This document shows, piece after piece, positions 38,132-50,293 of a stretch of DNA of 64,000 nucleotides. Position 1 is the stretch's first letter; every line of letters begins with the position of its first letter. The stretch spans positions 67,107,266 through 67,171,265 of the forward strand of contig NC_084837.1 in NCBI RefSeq assembly GCF_033115175.1, given 5' to 3'. This stretch comes from Lepus europaeus (taxonomy: Eukaryota > Chordata > Mammalia > Lagomorpha > Leporidae). Made by a program: the position numbers and the translations under genes. The notes below the pieces were generated by a model. That model ran no database searches. It was not told the origin of the DNA and saw only the letters and a list, made by a program, of their open reading frames with translations.

Positions 38132-38534
38132 GGGAGAGAGGCAGCTCGTGGGAGCTCCAGCCATCAGCGCTCCCATTCTGTCACTGAGACACGACCCAGG
38201 CACGTCTCTGGTTAAGTGTCTCTCTGGGGAAAAGCTGTTTTTACCCCCTGGCTTATGGGTGTGTGGGTGTATTCAACCAAGAGACTTCCTAAGAATTTTT
38301 AGGTCCTTCTGCTCGTGACTGTTTGGCTGTGTTCTCCAGAAGCGGCCCCAGGGCAGACAGAGGGGTGGTGGTAGGAGGTCATTCCTGAGCGGATGCTGTG
38401 TGCTGTGCTGGAGGAAGCAGACCCCGAATCCTACTTGAACATTTAACTGTGACTTTGAACCTGTTCTCAGGGTGTCTGGAAAGCTTCCCCTGGGACCAGG
38501 ACGCTCAGGAAAGCCAAAGGAGGAATAATGACAG

Positions 38535-38830
38535 GGATGCCGCCATCAGTTGAACACCTGGCACATGCCAAGCACTTCGCATACCTTAGCTCATTGACTT
38601 CTCCCAGACGATCCCATGAGGTCAGGTAATATCAGGTCCAGTAGGGATGCTTACAATTTCTCCATCAAGCAGTGGGCAGTGGGGAAAAGATCTGGCCATT
38701 AACTGTCAAGCACTGTGCTAGATGTTTCATGCACATTCTTTTAGCTAATCTCTGAGCAAACCTGTGATATCAGAGTGTTCCCTTGGACGACTCAAGAAAA
38801 GGGGCTTAGAAAGGCATAGAGCCTTGTCAG
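38535..38830 (+). mobile_element. MIR-like remnants
   Basis: GGCACATGCCAAGCACTTCG and CAAGCACTGTGCTAGATG head two diverged MIR- or L2-like pieces. Confidence 0.45.
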
Positions 38831-38935
38831 CCTTGTTATTAAGTCCACAGAGTGCCAAAGACCCACTGCTCACTCCTTCACACTGCAGCATGCCGTCCCT
38901 CCTAATGTCTCCCCAACAAAGTGTGTAAGAGGGGG

Positions 38936-39230
38936 GCCGGCACTGTAGTGCAGTGGGGTAAAGCCCTGGCCTGCGGTGCTGGCATCCCAAATGGGCACTG
39001 GTTCAAGTCCTGGCTGCTCCACTTCTGATCCAGCTCCCTGCTAATGTGCCTGAGAAAGTAGCAGAAGATGGCCCAAGTATTTGGGCCCCTGAACTCATGT
39101 GGGAGAAGCTCCCGGCTCCTGGCTTCGGATCACCTCAGCTCTGGCCATTACAGCCATGTGGGGAGTAAAAGAGTGACGGGAAACCTCCACCTCTCTCTCA
39201 AATAAATAAAATAAATCTTTAAAAAAAAAA
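38936..39230 (+). mobile_element. CSINE
   Basis: GGGCCGGCACTGTAGTGCAG head; the tail is AAATAAATAAAATAAATC then A. Confidence 0.9.
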
Positions 39231-39535
39231 ATAAGGAGGAGAGGCAGTAAGTGCACAGCCCTTCAGGGTCTTTACTTGTCAAAGTATCAGAAAGCCTCTG
39301 GCAAGGTAAGGTAACCTGTACATCCAGCTGGGCCATTGTTCACACAGCAGTTGCATTCCTACTGGGCCTCTCTTCACCCATGTCCACCCCCACCTATGTG
39401 ACTGCCATTACAGGCTCGGTTCTTCCTGTGGCCTGGGGCAGCCCCCAGGCAACCCAGTGGCCCTCTGAGAGCAACACAGCATTCCGTCCTAGATAACTGA
39501 TACCGTCAGTCCCAGCTCTAAAGTGGTCATTCTGG

Positions 39536-39760
39536 CCCAGAGCAGGGACCCCGGAGCCAGACTGTCTGGGTTGGAAGCCTAGCTCCGCTACTTATTAGCT
39601 AACCTTGGGTGAGTTACTTAAACTCTCTCTGCCTCAGTTGCTTTATTTGTGCAACAGGGATGATAACTTTTAGGATTGTTTGGAAGAATTCACTGAGAGA
39701 ATATGCCCAAAGCTTTGGGAACAATGTCTGGCATGCATGGTGCTCAACATTAATCAGTGT
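39536..39760 (+). mobile_element. MIR SINE, ancient
   Basis: Clear MIR order: GAGCCAGACTGTCTGGGTTG, ACCTTGGGTGAGTTACTTAA, CTCTGCCTCAGTTGC, then GGAACAATGTCTGGCATG. Confidence 0.8.
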
Positions 39761-40210
39761 CTACTACTACAATTATTACTTTACGGACAGACAAACGGAA
39801 ACCTAGTGAAACAGGATAATGTCCAGTGAGACACACTGAGCAAAGCTGGGACCAGAACAGGTTCTTCTGCCTCTTAATCTAAAGCATTTGTCTCTGCCTG
39901 GTTAAAGGTTTTAGCAGTGAGAATAAAGGTTATTGATCTTAAAGTCTACCAATACTTTGAAAGTTGTGTGAGCTGTTCTTCAGTTGGAAGCTGAAAATAG
40001 TCATCTTATTAATTTCTTTTTCACAAAGAGTCTTTGATTCAAACAAATGTTCTGTCAGCGAGGTTAGAATTGTCAGGAGCCAGCTCAGTGCTACCACTAG
40101 GTCAAAGAGAGCTGATCTCATTCTGCTGTGAGAAAACTTCTGGGTATTAACACCCTTACTTGTCTGGGGTGTTTCAGAAGAGCACCTAATTTTTATTGTA
40201 TTCTCTTCTT

Positions 40211-40544
40211 CTTTTTTTTTTTTTTTTGAGATTTATGTATATGAAAGGCAGAGTTAGAGAGAGAGAGGGAGAGAGGCAGAAAGAGAGAGAGAGAGAATCT
40301 TCCATCTACTCTTTCACTCCCCAAATGGCCACAATGGCCAGGATGAAGCCAGGAGCCAGAAGCTCGATCCTGATGTTCCACATGCGTGTAGGGGCCCAAG
40401 CACTTGGACGATCTTCCGCTGTTCTTCCAAGTACATTAACAGGGAGCTGGACTGGAGTGGTATAGGCAGGACTCAAACCAGGGCAAACATGGGATTCTGG
40501 TGTTGCAAGCAGTGGCTTAACCTGCTGTGGCACAGCACAGGCCC
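40211..40544 (-). mobile_element. CSINE
   Basis: Flanks share TATTGTATT. GA-rich block at 40250-40295. Confidence 0.88.
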
Positions 40545-40559
40545 CTATTGTATTTTTAA

Positions 40560-42100
40560 AACAAAGAGATTAGAGGCTTGCATGGCTTTGGTATCATTAC
40601 ACATACCCAAAGTCTGAATACCACATTCTTTGTAATTGGGAGCTGGCCAATAAACAGCGTTTTTATTAGCGCAGTTATATGATGAGGTTTCAGCTGTAGG
40701 AAAGAGGTTAGAGCATTGGTGTTTTCAGAGTGGGATGTTATTAGGGTTCTTTGAAAGATTTTTCTGTACATAAATATTTAAGGAATGGTTCCAACACTGG
40801 GAACATTCACCCAGCCCTCCTGTGTGTCCCGCACTGGATATTCAGAGATGACCTAAGTCCCAGCCCAGGGGCCTTTGGGTCACAGCAGAGATGGGGCTCC
40901 TTGGTGACTGTGTGATGGAAGCAGGAGCCAGAGGGGCTCCTGACAGGCCCACAGAGGGCAGGAAAGCCTTCTTGGAGCGGATGCTTTTGGAGTGCAGTCT
41001 TTAAGGAGCTGGTTGTAGTGAGATAAAGAAGTTGAGAGAAACATATTCCAGGTAAGAAAGGCTCAAAGGAGGCGTAGGGGTGGGGATGGAGGTGGGGAGG
41101 GTGGGAGTAGGTAAGAAAGTTTGCCTCATTCTGGGAGTTGCTCAATTAGCCAAGCCATAGAAAAATAGGTAGTGCCCCGGGGAAAAATTAACTTGCAGGA
41201 ACAACAGCTGACACACGTGTTCTCAGCTCTTTTGTTGTATAACTCATTGAATCCTCATCAGAATCACAGTAGGACAATTAATGTTAACCGGATACAGATG
41301 GGGAAATGGAAGCACAGAGAAGTTCAGTGACGTTCCCAAAATCTCACTGCTAGGGGAGTCAGGATGGAGACCCGGGCAGCCTGCTCCAAGCCCATGACTC
41401 TGTGTGATCTCACCGTGAAAACATCTCCTTGGTTTGGAGGTACCTGGTAACGAGCCCCAGCAGTAACTAGATCCTCTGCCCAACTGAGATGAGGTCAGCG
41501 TAACATATAATTCTGTGACTTGTGGGGAGTCGGATGCCGTCTTGGAGATTTCTGTGAATTACCAGAGGCTCATGTTTGTTTTGTTTCCAAAGAGCTCACA
41601 TGCTCCGAGCAGCAATTCTGAGCTGTTTGTCCCCACCCTGTCATGGCAATGGCCCAACTGCAGGCCAGCTCCTTCCTGATTTAGCTCTCCCTTCTCTTTC
41701 CCAGATTTCTGCGTGCGATGATTTAGGATTGGGGGATTACTGCTAGCAGTGGGCGCCCCAGTTTGCTGACCTGGAGTTGCGTAGGGCAGCCCCTCGCCCT
41801 CGCCAAGAGCTGAGGTGTGCTGTGGCAAAGCACAGTGTCCAAGCAGCAAAGCAGTGACTGGCGGTGCAGGAAGACCAGAGGAGCCCCGCCCTGTCACATG
41901 GATCCCAACCCTTCCTCGTCATGGCTATGAGAGTTGAGGAACGGAGAGAGGAAGGGATTATCAGAGGGATACACTGGGTCTTAATTTGGTGCCCCTAAAA
42001 CAAAGACTCAAGAAACAAAGTACATTTGCAGCTACTGTTTGGGGGCCAAACATGCACATAATTAGGGAATGTTGAGTGCTCCTCAACTACTGTGCTTTCA
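40560..42100. other. Intergenic with a MIR-like piece
   Basis: At about 41225-41370, AACTCATTGAATCCTCATCA followed by GATGGGGAAATGGAAGCACA fits a MIR 3' half. I see nothing else that can be supported. Confidence 0.45.
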
Positions 42101-42103
42101 TTA

Positions 42104-42432
42104 TTTTTTTAAAAGATTTATTTATTTGACAGGTAGAGTTATAGACAGTGAGAGAGAGAGAGACAGAGAGAAAGGTCTTCCTCCACTGGTTCACTCCCCA
42201 AATGGCCGCCATGGGTGGTGCTGCGCCGGTCCGAAGCCAGGAGCCAAGTGCTTCTTCCTGGTTTCCCATGCAGGGCAGGGGTCCAAGCACTTGGGCCATC
42301 CTCCACTGCCCTCCCAGGCCACAGCAGAGAGCTGGACTGGAAGAGGAGCAACCGGGACTAGAACCTGGTGCCCATATGGGATGCTGGCGCTGCAGGCAGA
42401 GGATTAATGAAGTGAGCCACAGTGCCGGCCCC
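42104..42432 (-). mobile_element. CSINE, first of three in a row
   Basis: Tail TTTATTTATTTGACAGGTAG; head ends CACAGTGCCGGCCCC at 42432, directly against the next element. Confidence 0.92.
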
Positions 42433-42753
42433 AAGATTGATTTATTTATCTGAAAGATTTACAGAGAGAGGGAGAAATAGAGAGAAGAGAGAGATCTTCC
42501 ATCCACTGGTTCACTCCCTAAATGGGCACAATGGCTGGGGCTGGGCCAGGTTGAAATCAGGAGCCAGGAGCGTCATCTGGGTCTCCCACGTGGGTGCAGG
42601 GGCCCAATCATTTGGGCCAGCCTCTGCTGCTATCCCAGGTGCACCAGCAGGGAGCTGGATCAGAAGCAGAGCAGCTGGGACTCAAACTGACACCTATATG
42701 GGATGCTGGTGCTGCAGATGGCAGCTTAACCCACAGCACCATAGCACCAGCTC
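42433..42753 (-). mobile_element. CSINE, second of three
   Basis: Older than its left neighbour, which appears to have inserted at its tail. The head ends AGCACCAGCTCC. Confidence 0.88.
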
Positions 42754-42805
42754 CTTCCATTACTTTTATATACCTTTTATCTAAAACTTGATTGTGATTT
42801 TTGTT

Positions 42806-43106
42806 TGAGATTTATTTATTTACTTAAGAGACAGCGTTACAGACAGAGGGAGAAACAGAGAGAGAGGTCTTCCATCTGCTGGTTCACTCCCCAAACGTCT
42901 GGAGCTGGGCTGATCCGAAGCCAGGAGCCAGGAGCTTCTTCCTGGTCTCCCACATGGGTGCAGGTGCCCAAGAATTTGGGCCATCTTCTACAGCTTTCCC
43001 AGGTTATAAGCAGAGAGCTGGATTTGAGGAGCAGCTGGGATATGAACTGGCACCATATGGGATGCCAGTGCTGCAGGGAGAGGCTTAACCTAACAGCACT
43101 GGCCCC
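42806..43106 (-). mobile_element. CSINE, third of three
   Basis: Tail GATTTATTTATTTACTTAAG; the head is eroded near AACAGCACTGGCCCC. Confidence 0.87.
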
Positions 43107-43204
43107 TTGGTTCTGAGTTTTAGCTACATCTAAAAAAGGGAGTCTACACTGACTCCCTTTTGTATTAAATGTTTCTGGTTATAACTATATTTAAGAGCTC
43201 TCTC

Positions 43205-43440
43205 TGGTTGCCAACATTTGTGTCCCAGTGGGTTAAGCCACTGCTTATGATGCAGGCTTCCCATATGAAAGTGCTGTTTCAAGTCTTAGCTGCTTTGCTT
43301 CAGATCCAGCTCCTTGTTAAGGTTCCTGGGAAAGTAGCAAATGATGGCCTAAGAACTTGGGCCTCTGCCACACATGTGGAAGACCATAATGGAGCTCCTG
43401 GCTCCTTGCTTTACCTGGCCCAGCCCTGGCTGGGACTTTG
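43205..43440 (+). mobile_element. CSINE, old, opposite strand
   Basis: GTCCCAGTGGGTTAAGCCAC and AGCTCCTTGTTAAGGTTCCT are recognisable. The tail is lost after GGCTGGGAC. Confidence 0.75.
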
Positions 43441-43816
43441 TACATCATTATCAAGAATATGAGTGTTATCCTACAGGTCATGATTTCTGAAGCCATCGAT
43501 GATGGGAGACAAGTGTGAATTTCTGTCTGAGGGGTGAGGATATAGTCCAAGATGCCCTCCAAAAAATGTAACGTTGTTTTATTTCCTGGTTAACTTAGAA
43601 AATCCATAACAATTCTGAGTTCTATTCCATAGCATGTTCAGTGGCAGAGGAGTGTTCTTCGAAGACAATTCACAATTGAATGATTCTAAAATGGATGTCA
43701 TTTGAAAATAGTCTCAATCTACTTAGAACAAACCATTTCTAACCAACTAAGCCAACATTTTAAGATTTCCCAATTTCAGTATCACGATATCTAAAAGATG
43801 AGAAGTGCTTCCAGGA

Positions 43817-43849
<33 letters not shown>

Positions 43850-44310
43850 TAGATAGCTAACACCACGGATCATACACTATAAATTATCTTAGGGGTTTAA
43901 AAACAATCCTGGACTTTGGAAAATATTCTTACATAAAGAAGCAAAGATTGGATGGAATGGGTTTGTGTTCAGATACTGAAAGTCCAATCAGGCTGTAAAG
44001 TGATTTAAGAGCCTGCTAAAGCTGGAATTAGGCTGGCAGCCTTCGCAGGTGACTATGATAAAATAAATGACCAGGAATCCAGGAACCACTTCTTACCTTC
44101 ACTCCAGTCCTTCTTCATGCCAAACTTTCACTGTGATCACTGTTCAGAGGCAAATAGCTCTGCATTCACGTAAGCTGGAAGGAAGGGGGGTGGTACAACA
44201 GAATGGGAATTAGACCTTCAAATCCCAGAGAAGTCAAAGGAACAGAGGTAGTCTGTCTTGCTTCAGGGCTAGCTTTGTTTTTATGCAGCCTCTAAAAACT
44301 TCCCTATTAA
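43441..44310. other. Intergenic with (AT)n microsatellite
   Basis: An uninterrupted (AT)n lies at 43819-43847. The rest is AT-rich unique DNA. Confidence 0.5.
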
Positions 44311-44325
44311 AAAAAAAAAAATCCT

Positions 44326-44656
44326 GGGGCCAACACTGTGACGCAGCGGGTTAAAGCCCTGGCCTGCAGCGCCAGAATCCCATATGGGTGCTGGTTTGAG
44401 TCCCGGCTGATTAACTTCTGATCCAGCTCTCTGCTATGGCCTGGGAAAGAAGTGGTAGATGCCAAAGTCCTTGAGCCCCTGCACCCACATGGGAGACCCG
44501 GAAGAAGCTCCTGGCTCCTGGCTTTGGATCAGCTCAGCTCTGGCCATTGCAGCCATTTGGGAAGTAAACCAGCGGATGGAAGACCTCTTTCTTTCTGGCT
44601 CTACCTCTCTCTGTAACTCTGTCTTTCAAATAAATAAAATAAATCTTTAAAAAAAA
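44326..44656 (+). mobile_element. CSINE
   Basis: Inserted beside an A run, with AAAATCCT repeated on both sides. Confidence 0.93.
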
Positions 44657-44659
44657 TCC

Positions 44660-45239
44660 TACTATTACCAAGAAATAACAATATATTTTGAAAAAAAAAA
44701 AACCCACACATTTTTCCATAGTGTCACCATTTGGTTAAAATAAATGTTAAAAGCTAAAACCAAAACCAACCACAACCCAAACTACAAAAACTGGCAAGTA
44801 AAACAGACAATAGAAATTTGAAAATCAAACCAGAATAAGGTTCTGAAAAGTCCAGGACAGGAGACATGGAAGCTATTTGGTAACTCACAAAGTATCATGT
44901 TCACGTTGACTGGGTAACTGCCACAAGCCAAACTTGAATCTATAATGGTCTGTGAGAGTCACGTGAGAGCCTGTTAAACCAAAATGCTGCTTCACAATGA
45001 CAGTGGTGGTGACATTGCATTGAGGCTGGATTTTTAAGTCTGCTAACCTTAAACATGATTCAGGTAGGGATTCTATTCCTAAGGCTTCATACTTCCTATT
45101 TATTCCTAGTCTATTTCATAGCTTATAGAAATTACAATGGAACCATTGTTGGAGTTCAAAATATAACCAAAATATGAGTATTATACTAGTAAGTAAAACT
45201 GAAAGTATAGCAGAAACAGGAGTTGTCTCCTCAAATTAG
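44660..45239. other. Intergenic, no gene seen
   Basis: AT-rich unique sequence, with an A-rich stretch at 44690-44780. Confidence 0.5.
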
Positions 45240-45250
45240 AAGTTAATATC

Positions 45251-45460
45251 CAGCTCTCTGCTGTGGCCCGGGAGTGCAGTGGAGGATAGCCCAAGTCCTT
45301 GGGCCCTGCACCCCATGGGAGACCAGGAGAAGCACCCAGCTCCTGCCTTCGGATCAGCGCGGTGCGCCGGCCGCAGCAGCCATTGGAGGGTGAACCAACG
45401 GCAAAGGAAGACCTTTCTCTCTCTCTCTCACTGTCCCCTCTGCCTGTCAAAAAAAAAAAA
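45251..45460 (+). mobile_element. CSINE, 5' truncated at insertion
   Basis: Only the 3' 210 bases are present, starting CAGCTCTCTGCTGTGGCC, yet the perfect duplication AAGTTAATATC flanks it (45240-45250 and 45461-45471). The truncation therefore happened during reverse transcription, not later. Confidence 0.95.
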
Positions 45461-45471
45461 AAGTTAATATC

Positions 45472-45850
45472 TAGCATGAACCAAAAAATGACACATCAAA
45501 ATAGAACTATAGCTAGGTAATCAAGTGATATGTAACATCTGTGATTACAAATATAACTTATCTAGCCCTATATCTTGTAACTTTTTTTGAATAGTTTTTT
45601 TCCTGGTTAAATTAAAAATTCTCAGTTGATTTTGGCTGATAATTTGAAAACTCTGCAGAATATATTACTTTAAGAACAGGACAACCAATTTTCTTGTTAT
45701 TTAGCAGATAAAATGCTATTTTTCATTGATTAGCTTCCAATTAGGCACAAACAGAGCAAGGTGCTAGATGCACATTTTTATTTCCTCTACCTTTTGTTAT
45801 AACTTAAGTGAAATATTAATAAAGCCAAGTAAGTCTTAAAAATTTATGAG
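45472..45850. other. Intergenic, AT-rich
   Basis: No gene or clear repeat seen. Confidence 0.5.
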
Positions 45851-45852
45851 AG

Positions 45853-46100
45853 TGGCTGCTGTGGCATGGCAGGTAAAGTCACCACCTGCAAGGCTGGCAT
45901 CCCATATGCTGGTTCGTGTCCTGGCTGCCCCACCTTTGATTCAGATTCCTGCTAATGGCCTGAGAAAATCAGTGGAAGGTGACTCTAATACTTAGGCCCC
46001 TGCCAACCACATGATAGACCCAGTTGATGCTCCTGGCTCCAGGCTTTGGTCTGGTACAGCCCTGGCCATTGCAGGGAGCAAATCAGCATACATAATTGGG
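45853..46100 (+). mobile_element. CSINE, old
   Basis: GTGGCTGCTGTGGCATGGCA head; lacks the CT-rich end and tail. Confidence 0.75.
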
Positions 46101-46660
46101 TGAGTGTGTTGTATTCTAATAATGTTATTTGTGGACAGTGAAGTATACTTAAATTCCACTTAATTTTTATGTCATGGAGTATTATTATTCCACTGATTAA
46201 AAAAAATTAAAAATGTAAAACCCACTCTTAGCTCTTGGGCCAAACAGAACAGGCTGCAGGACAGGTCTGGCCTGGGAGGGTGGTTTGCTGATCCCTGGCC
46301 CCACCAGTGGAGTCATCAGGCCATTTGAGGGTCCTTGCCAATCTTGCTTTCACAGTTGCTTCTTTTGTTTTTTTTTCTGCTTGCTGCTGGGACTGTACAA
46401 GAGGCTGATTTCAAAATAAAAAGGTTTTTAATATTCATTTTTATCCTATCTGGAATATTTTTTCAGGTTTATTTCTTAAATTTCTAAGATGATATTATAC
46501 AATCTGAGATTATAAAACTAGTTAAGTTATAATCTATTTTTCAGTGCTTTTCTTTTAAAGAGTATATTAAAAGGTCAACTACTGTTACTTAATAAAAAGA
46601 ACAGAAACTTACCTTAAAGAACTGTACATTTAAAATTTTTAATAAACCACATGACAATAC

Positions 46661-46666
46661 TTTATT
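46661..46666 (-). terminator. SLC30A4: Candidate distal polyadenylation signal of SLC30A4
   Basis: AATAAA on the minus strand, in an AT-rich context. It is a candidate only. Confidence 0.3.
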
Positions 46667-47595
46667 TAATAAATGTATAGGAAATTACAATTTGAAAATT
46701 GCAAATTCAATACATATACATATACTTTGATCTTAATTACATGGACAAACCCCAGCTTCAAAATCTTTCTAAAATCAATCATATGCAAAATACCTGGTTT
46801 CTGAAGGGGCACATGAAAAAGTATATACAATTTCTTAAACCGTGATATGGCTTATTGAATAACACATATTCAGAGAAGTATAAGCTTTCCAAGTATACAG
46901 TATCTTCTCAGTGGAAAGGTGACATATTGGCATGTTTCAATTTTGTGTTATTACAGAATATACTTGCATTATTTAAATTGCCTCTCATAGATTTAACTGG
47001 GAAAGTCTCCAAAAATCACAAAATGTTGGTTGGTCCTCACAATATGATCCAAAAGTAGGTTAAACCCTTTGGGAACAAGAATTCAATGACTGCCTGGCCT
47101 GAGTGAATGCACAGAATTTGATACCATGGCACTCCCATGACAATTTCTCCTCTCCAAATTGTGTGTTCCCACTAACATCACAAACAATATACCTGGTGGG
47201 GATCTGTGAAATAATCCAAAGTTCTGATCAACAAGATTCACAAGACAGATCTGGAGTTAGGGTTTGCAAATGGTATTTTGGCTACAGAGATAATACGCTT
47301 CATCAATTACTTGGATATCAGACTTACCTTCCCTCACCCCAGCAAAGAATAAGGTATCACTGCTCATTTACAACTAACGCCCAGGAGCTAAGCTGAGTTC
47401 AAAGACAAACTGGATTTAGTTAACTAATCATATATCTAGTAACACATTCTGTAACATTAGATTTACCATCTACAAGGTAATCAACAGAAAAATTTCCTAA
47501 AATCTTATTTCAAAAGGGCTCAAATTCTGTAAGAACATATTATTCCTTATAGTGAACCAATTCATACAAATGTATAAAAAAGAAAATAAATTAAG

Positions 47596-47920
47596 GGGCC
47601 AGCGCTGCGGCACAGTGGGTTAATGCCCTGGCCTGAAGTGCTGGCATCCCATATGGGTGCTGGTTCAAGACCTGGCTGCTCCACTTCTGATCCAGTTCTC
47701 TGCTATGGCCTGGGAAAGCAGTGGAAGATGGTCCAAGTCCTTGGGCCCCTGCCCCGTGTGGGAGACCCAGAAGAAGCTCCTGGCTCCTGATTGGTGCAGC
47801 TCCTGCCATTGTGGCCAACTGGGGAGTGAACCATCGAATGGAAGACCTCTCTCTCTCTCTCTCTCTCTCTCTGCCTCTCCTCTCTCTGTGTAACTCTGAC
47901 TTTAAATCTTAAAAAAAAAA
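47596..47920 (+). mobile_element. CSINE
   Basis: GGGGCCAGCGCTGCGGCACA head, CT run at 47846-47870. It is antisense to the probable SLC30A4 3' UTR. Confidence 0.93.
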
Positions 47921-48680
47921 AAAAGAGAGAACTTCAGTGAACTGTTTATTTCAGGATCAAATGATTATCTCTACCAAAGCTGTGAGAGCAGTATTTGAGA
48001 AACATGACCCATCGTCTATATTAGCAGTGATCTTCTCTTGTGGTTGCACAGTGTGGAATAATTCTGTCTACCACAATGACTCTACAAAGTTTTGTGTGCA
48101 GAAGAATCTGGATAGGAACAATCACCTGTCAAGAAAAGACCCCTAACTATCTGGAAGCACACTTCTAAGTGGTGCCATGTCTTGGAAAGACATTTTTTTT
48201 TCTCATATTAAAATTAGAGAGAAGCTCATGGATCTGATCTTGATTTTGCCTATTCTGGGAAAATTCTATTAGAGACAAATACTGTCAGCTGGAATATCTG
48301 GGTTGAAGAAACAGAACACTGAGACTCATAAGGGCAGGAAACTTAAGAGAATGGAAATCAAGCACCCAAATTGAAGCTGAAAAGAAAATGGCAAACTAAG
48401 AAATCCAGTGACTTAGTAAATAATGATGGGAGTTGTAAGTTGTGAAAATCACATTACATAAGGCATAGCTCATGGAGACAATGAGTTACAATATAATAGT
48501 TTCTAGTTCTGCATATCAAATTTCTCTAAAATATGCTTTATTAAATTGTGCTCCTACTATATTTCTAAGGCATCATGATCTTTAGTGAAACAATAGGTTT
48601 TTTCCTAAAACAAATCAAGAGGCTGCACAGGTTGATGTATGCAAGGAACTCTGATTATGTGCAAATATTAATTAAGATAT

Positions 48681-49550
48681 ATCTGGAGCACCACAGCTTA
48701 TGAGAACTCATATTGTAAACCAGAACTTCAAATCTTATGCTGGGGAAAGAATCCTGGGACCTTTTCATAAACACTTTTCCTGTATTACTGGGCCAAATGG
48801 CAGTGGCAAATCCAATGTTATTTATTCTATGCTTTTTGTATTTGGTTATCAAGCCAAAAAATAAGATCTAAAAAACTCTCAGTACTAGTACATAATTCTG
48901 ATGAACACAAGGATATTCAGAATGGTACTGTAGAAGTTCATTTTCAAAAGATAACTGATAAGGAAGGAGATGATGATGAAGTCATTCCTAACAGTAATTT
49001 TATATATCCAGAACGCCCTACAGAGACAATGTTTCTATCACATAAGCGGGAAGAAAGACTTTTAAGGATGTTGGAAATCTTGACTTGGACCATAACAGAT
49101 TTTTAATCTTGCAGGGTGAAGTTGAACAAATTGCTATGATGAAGCCAAAAGGCCAAACTGAACACGACTAGGGTATGCCTGAATATTTAGAAGATACAAT
49201 TGGTTATGGGTGACTAAATGAACCTATCAAAGTTTTGTGTCAGAGAGTGGAAATATTAAATGAATACAGAGGAGAGAAGTTAAACAGAGTTAACATAGTA
49301 GAAAAGGAAAAGGATGGCTTAGAAGGAGAAAAAAACATAGCTACTGAATTTGTCAAGTTGGAAAATGAAATATTTAGAAAAAAGAATCTTATTTGTCAAT
49401 ATTACATTTACGATCTGTAGAAATGAACTGCTGAAATGGAAAGTCAGAGGGAAAAAATTCATGAAGATATCAAAGAAATTAATGAGAAAAGCAATATACT
49501 GTCAAATGAAATAAAAACTAAGAATAAAGCTGTAAAAGACATACAGAACT
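48681..49550 (+). pseudogene. SMC4: SMC4 retrocopy fragment, decayed
   Basis: Uninterrupted by introns, this matches the N-terminal ATPase head and early coiled coil of condensin subunit SMC4. The words IVNQNFKSYAGERILGPFHK, the Walker A motif GPNGSGKSN, EVEQIAMMKPKGQTEHD and VEILNEYRGEKLNRV follow in order. It is broken by a one-base frameshift in the KKIRSKKLSV region (about 48859), an in-frame deletion removing about six residues before DLDHNRF (about 49080), and stops at about 49168-49170, 49213-49215 and near 49418-49425. It covers only about 290 codons, with both ends of the gene missing. It is not functional as SMC4. Confidence 0.9.
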
Positions 49551-49955
49551 AGTAATCTTTTGGAAAGTACTAAAAGTATTTAGACTCAGTTACTTTTTAT
49601 TGTGTGTATGTGTTGGTATGTAAACTTACTGCCAGCACAATGGGAATGTAACACATTTGCCAGTATTTGAAATTGTCTCCTTTGTCTCCCTTCCCCTCCA
49701 AAAAAAAAAAGCCTTCATGGCCTGCACCTAAAAAAATAATGATGTATCACACTGAAGAACTGACAAGTTTTTACACTGTGATCTGCTGTTAATCTGCTGT
49801 TAATCTGCATAGTTAATCATGCTATGTGTTTGTCCATCTCAGCCTCTGCCTTTCACAGGGCAGGAGAGAAGTCTTTGAGTACTCTGCTGAGAACTGTAAC
49901 TAACTGTGGTTGTAGCCCAACAGGCGAAGGGGAGATCAAATGCTCTTTGTCAGAA
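49551..49955. other. DNA between SMC4 fossil and SINE
   Basis: Contains an 11-base A run at 49700-49710 that might be the decayed tail of the SMC4 retrocopy, and a small GTTAATCTGCT repeat at about 49788-49808. Confidence 0.4.
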
Positions 49956-49965
49956 AGTGTGCAGG

Positions 49966-50293
49966 GTGGGCTAGTGCTGTGGTGCAGCAGGTTAAAGCCC
50001 TAGCCTGTAGTGCCAGAATCCCATATGGGCACCAGTTCAAGTCCTGGATGCACCACTTCCAATCCAGCTCCCTGCTAATGTGCCTAGAAAAGCAGTAAAG
50101 GATGGCAGAAGTGCTTGGGCCCCTGCACCAGCGTGGGAGACCTGGAGGAAGCTCTTGGCTCCTGGCTTCGGATTGGCTGTGGCTGTGGCCATTTGGGTAG
50201 TGAATCAGTGGATGCAAGACCTCTCTCTCTCTCTACTTCTCTCTATAACTATCTTTCAAATACATAAAATAAATCTTAAAAAAAAAAAAAAAG
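49966..50293 (+). mobile_element. CSINE
   Basis: Flanked by GTGTGCAGG at 49957-49965 and 50294-50302. Confidence 0.95.

Noticed and set aside
47937-48146. 69-codon ORF upstream of the SMC4 fossil
   Set aside because: I could not link it to SMC4 or any other family; stops surround it.
49235-49420. 61-codon ORF as a gene
   Set aside because: It is the longest open stretch of the decayed SMC4 copy, bounded by stops inside the homology.
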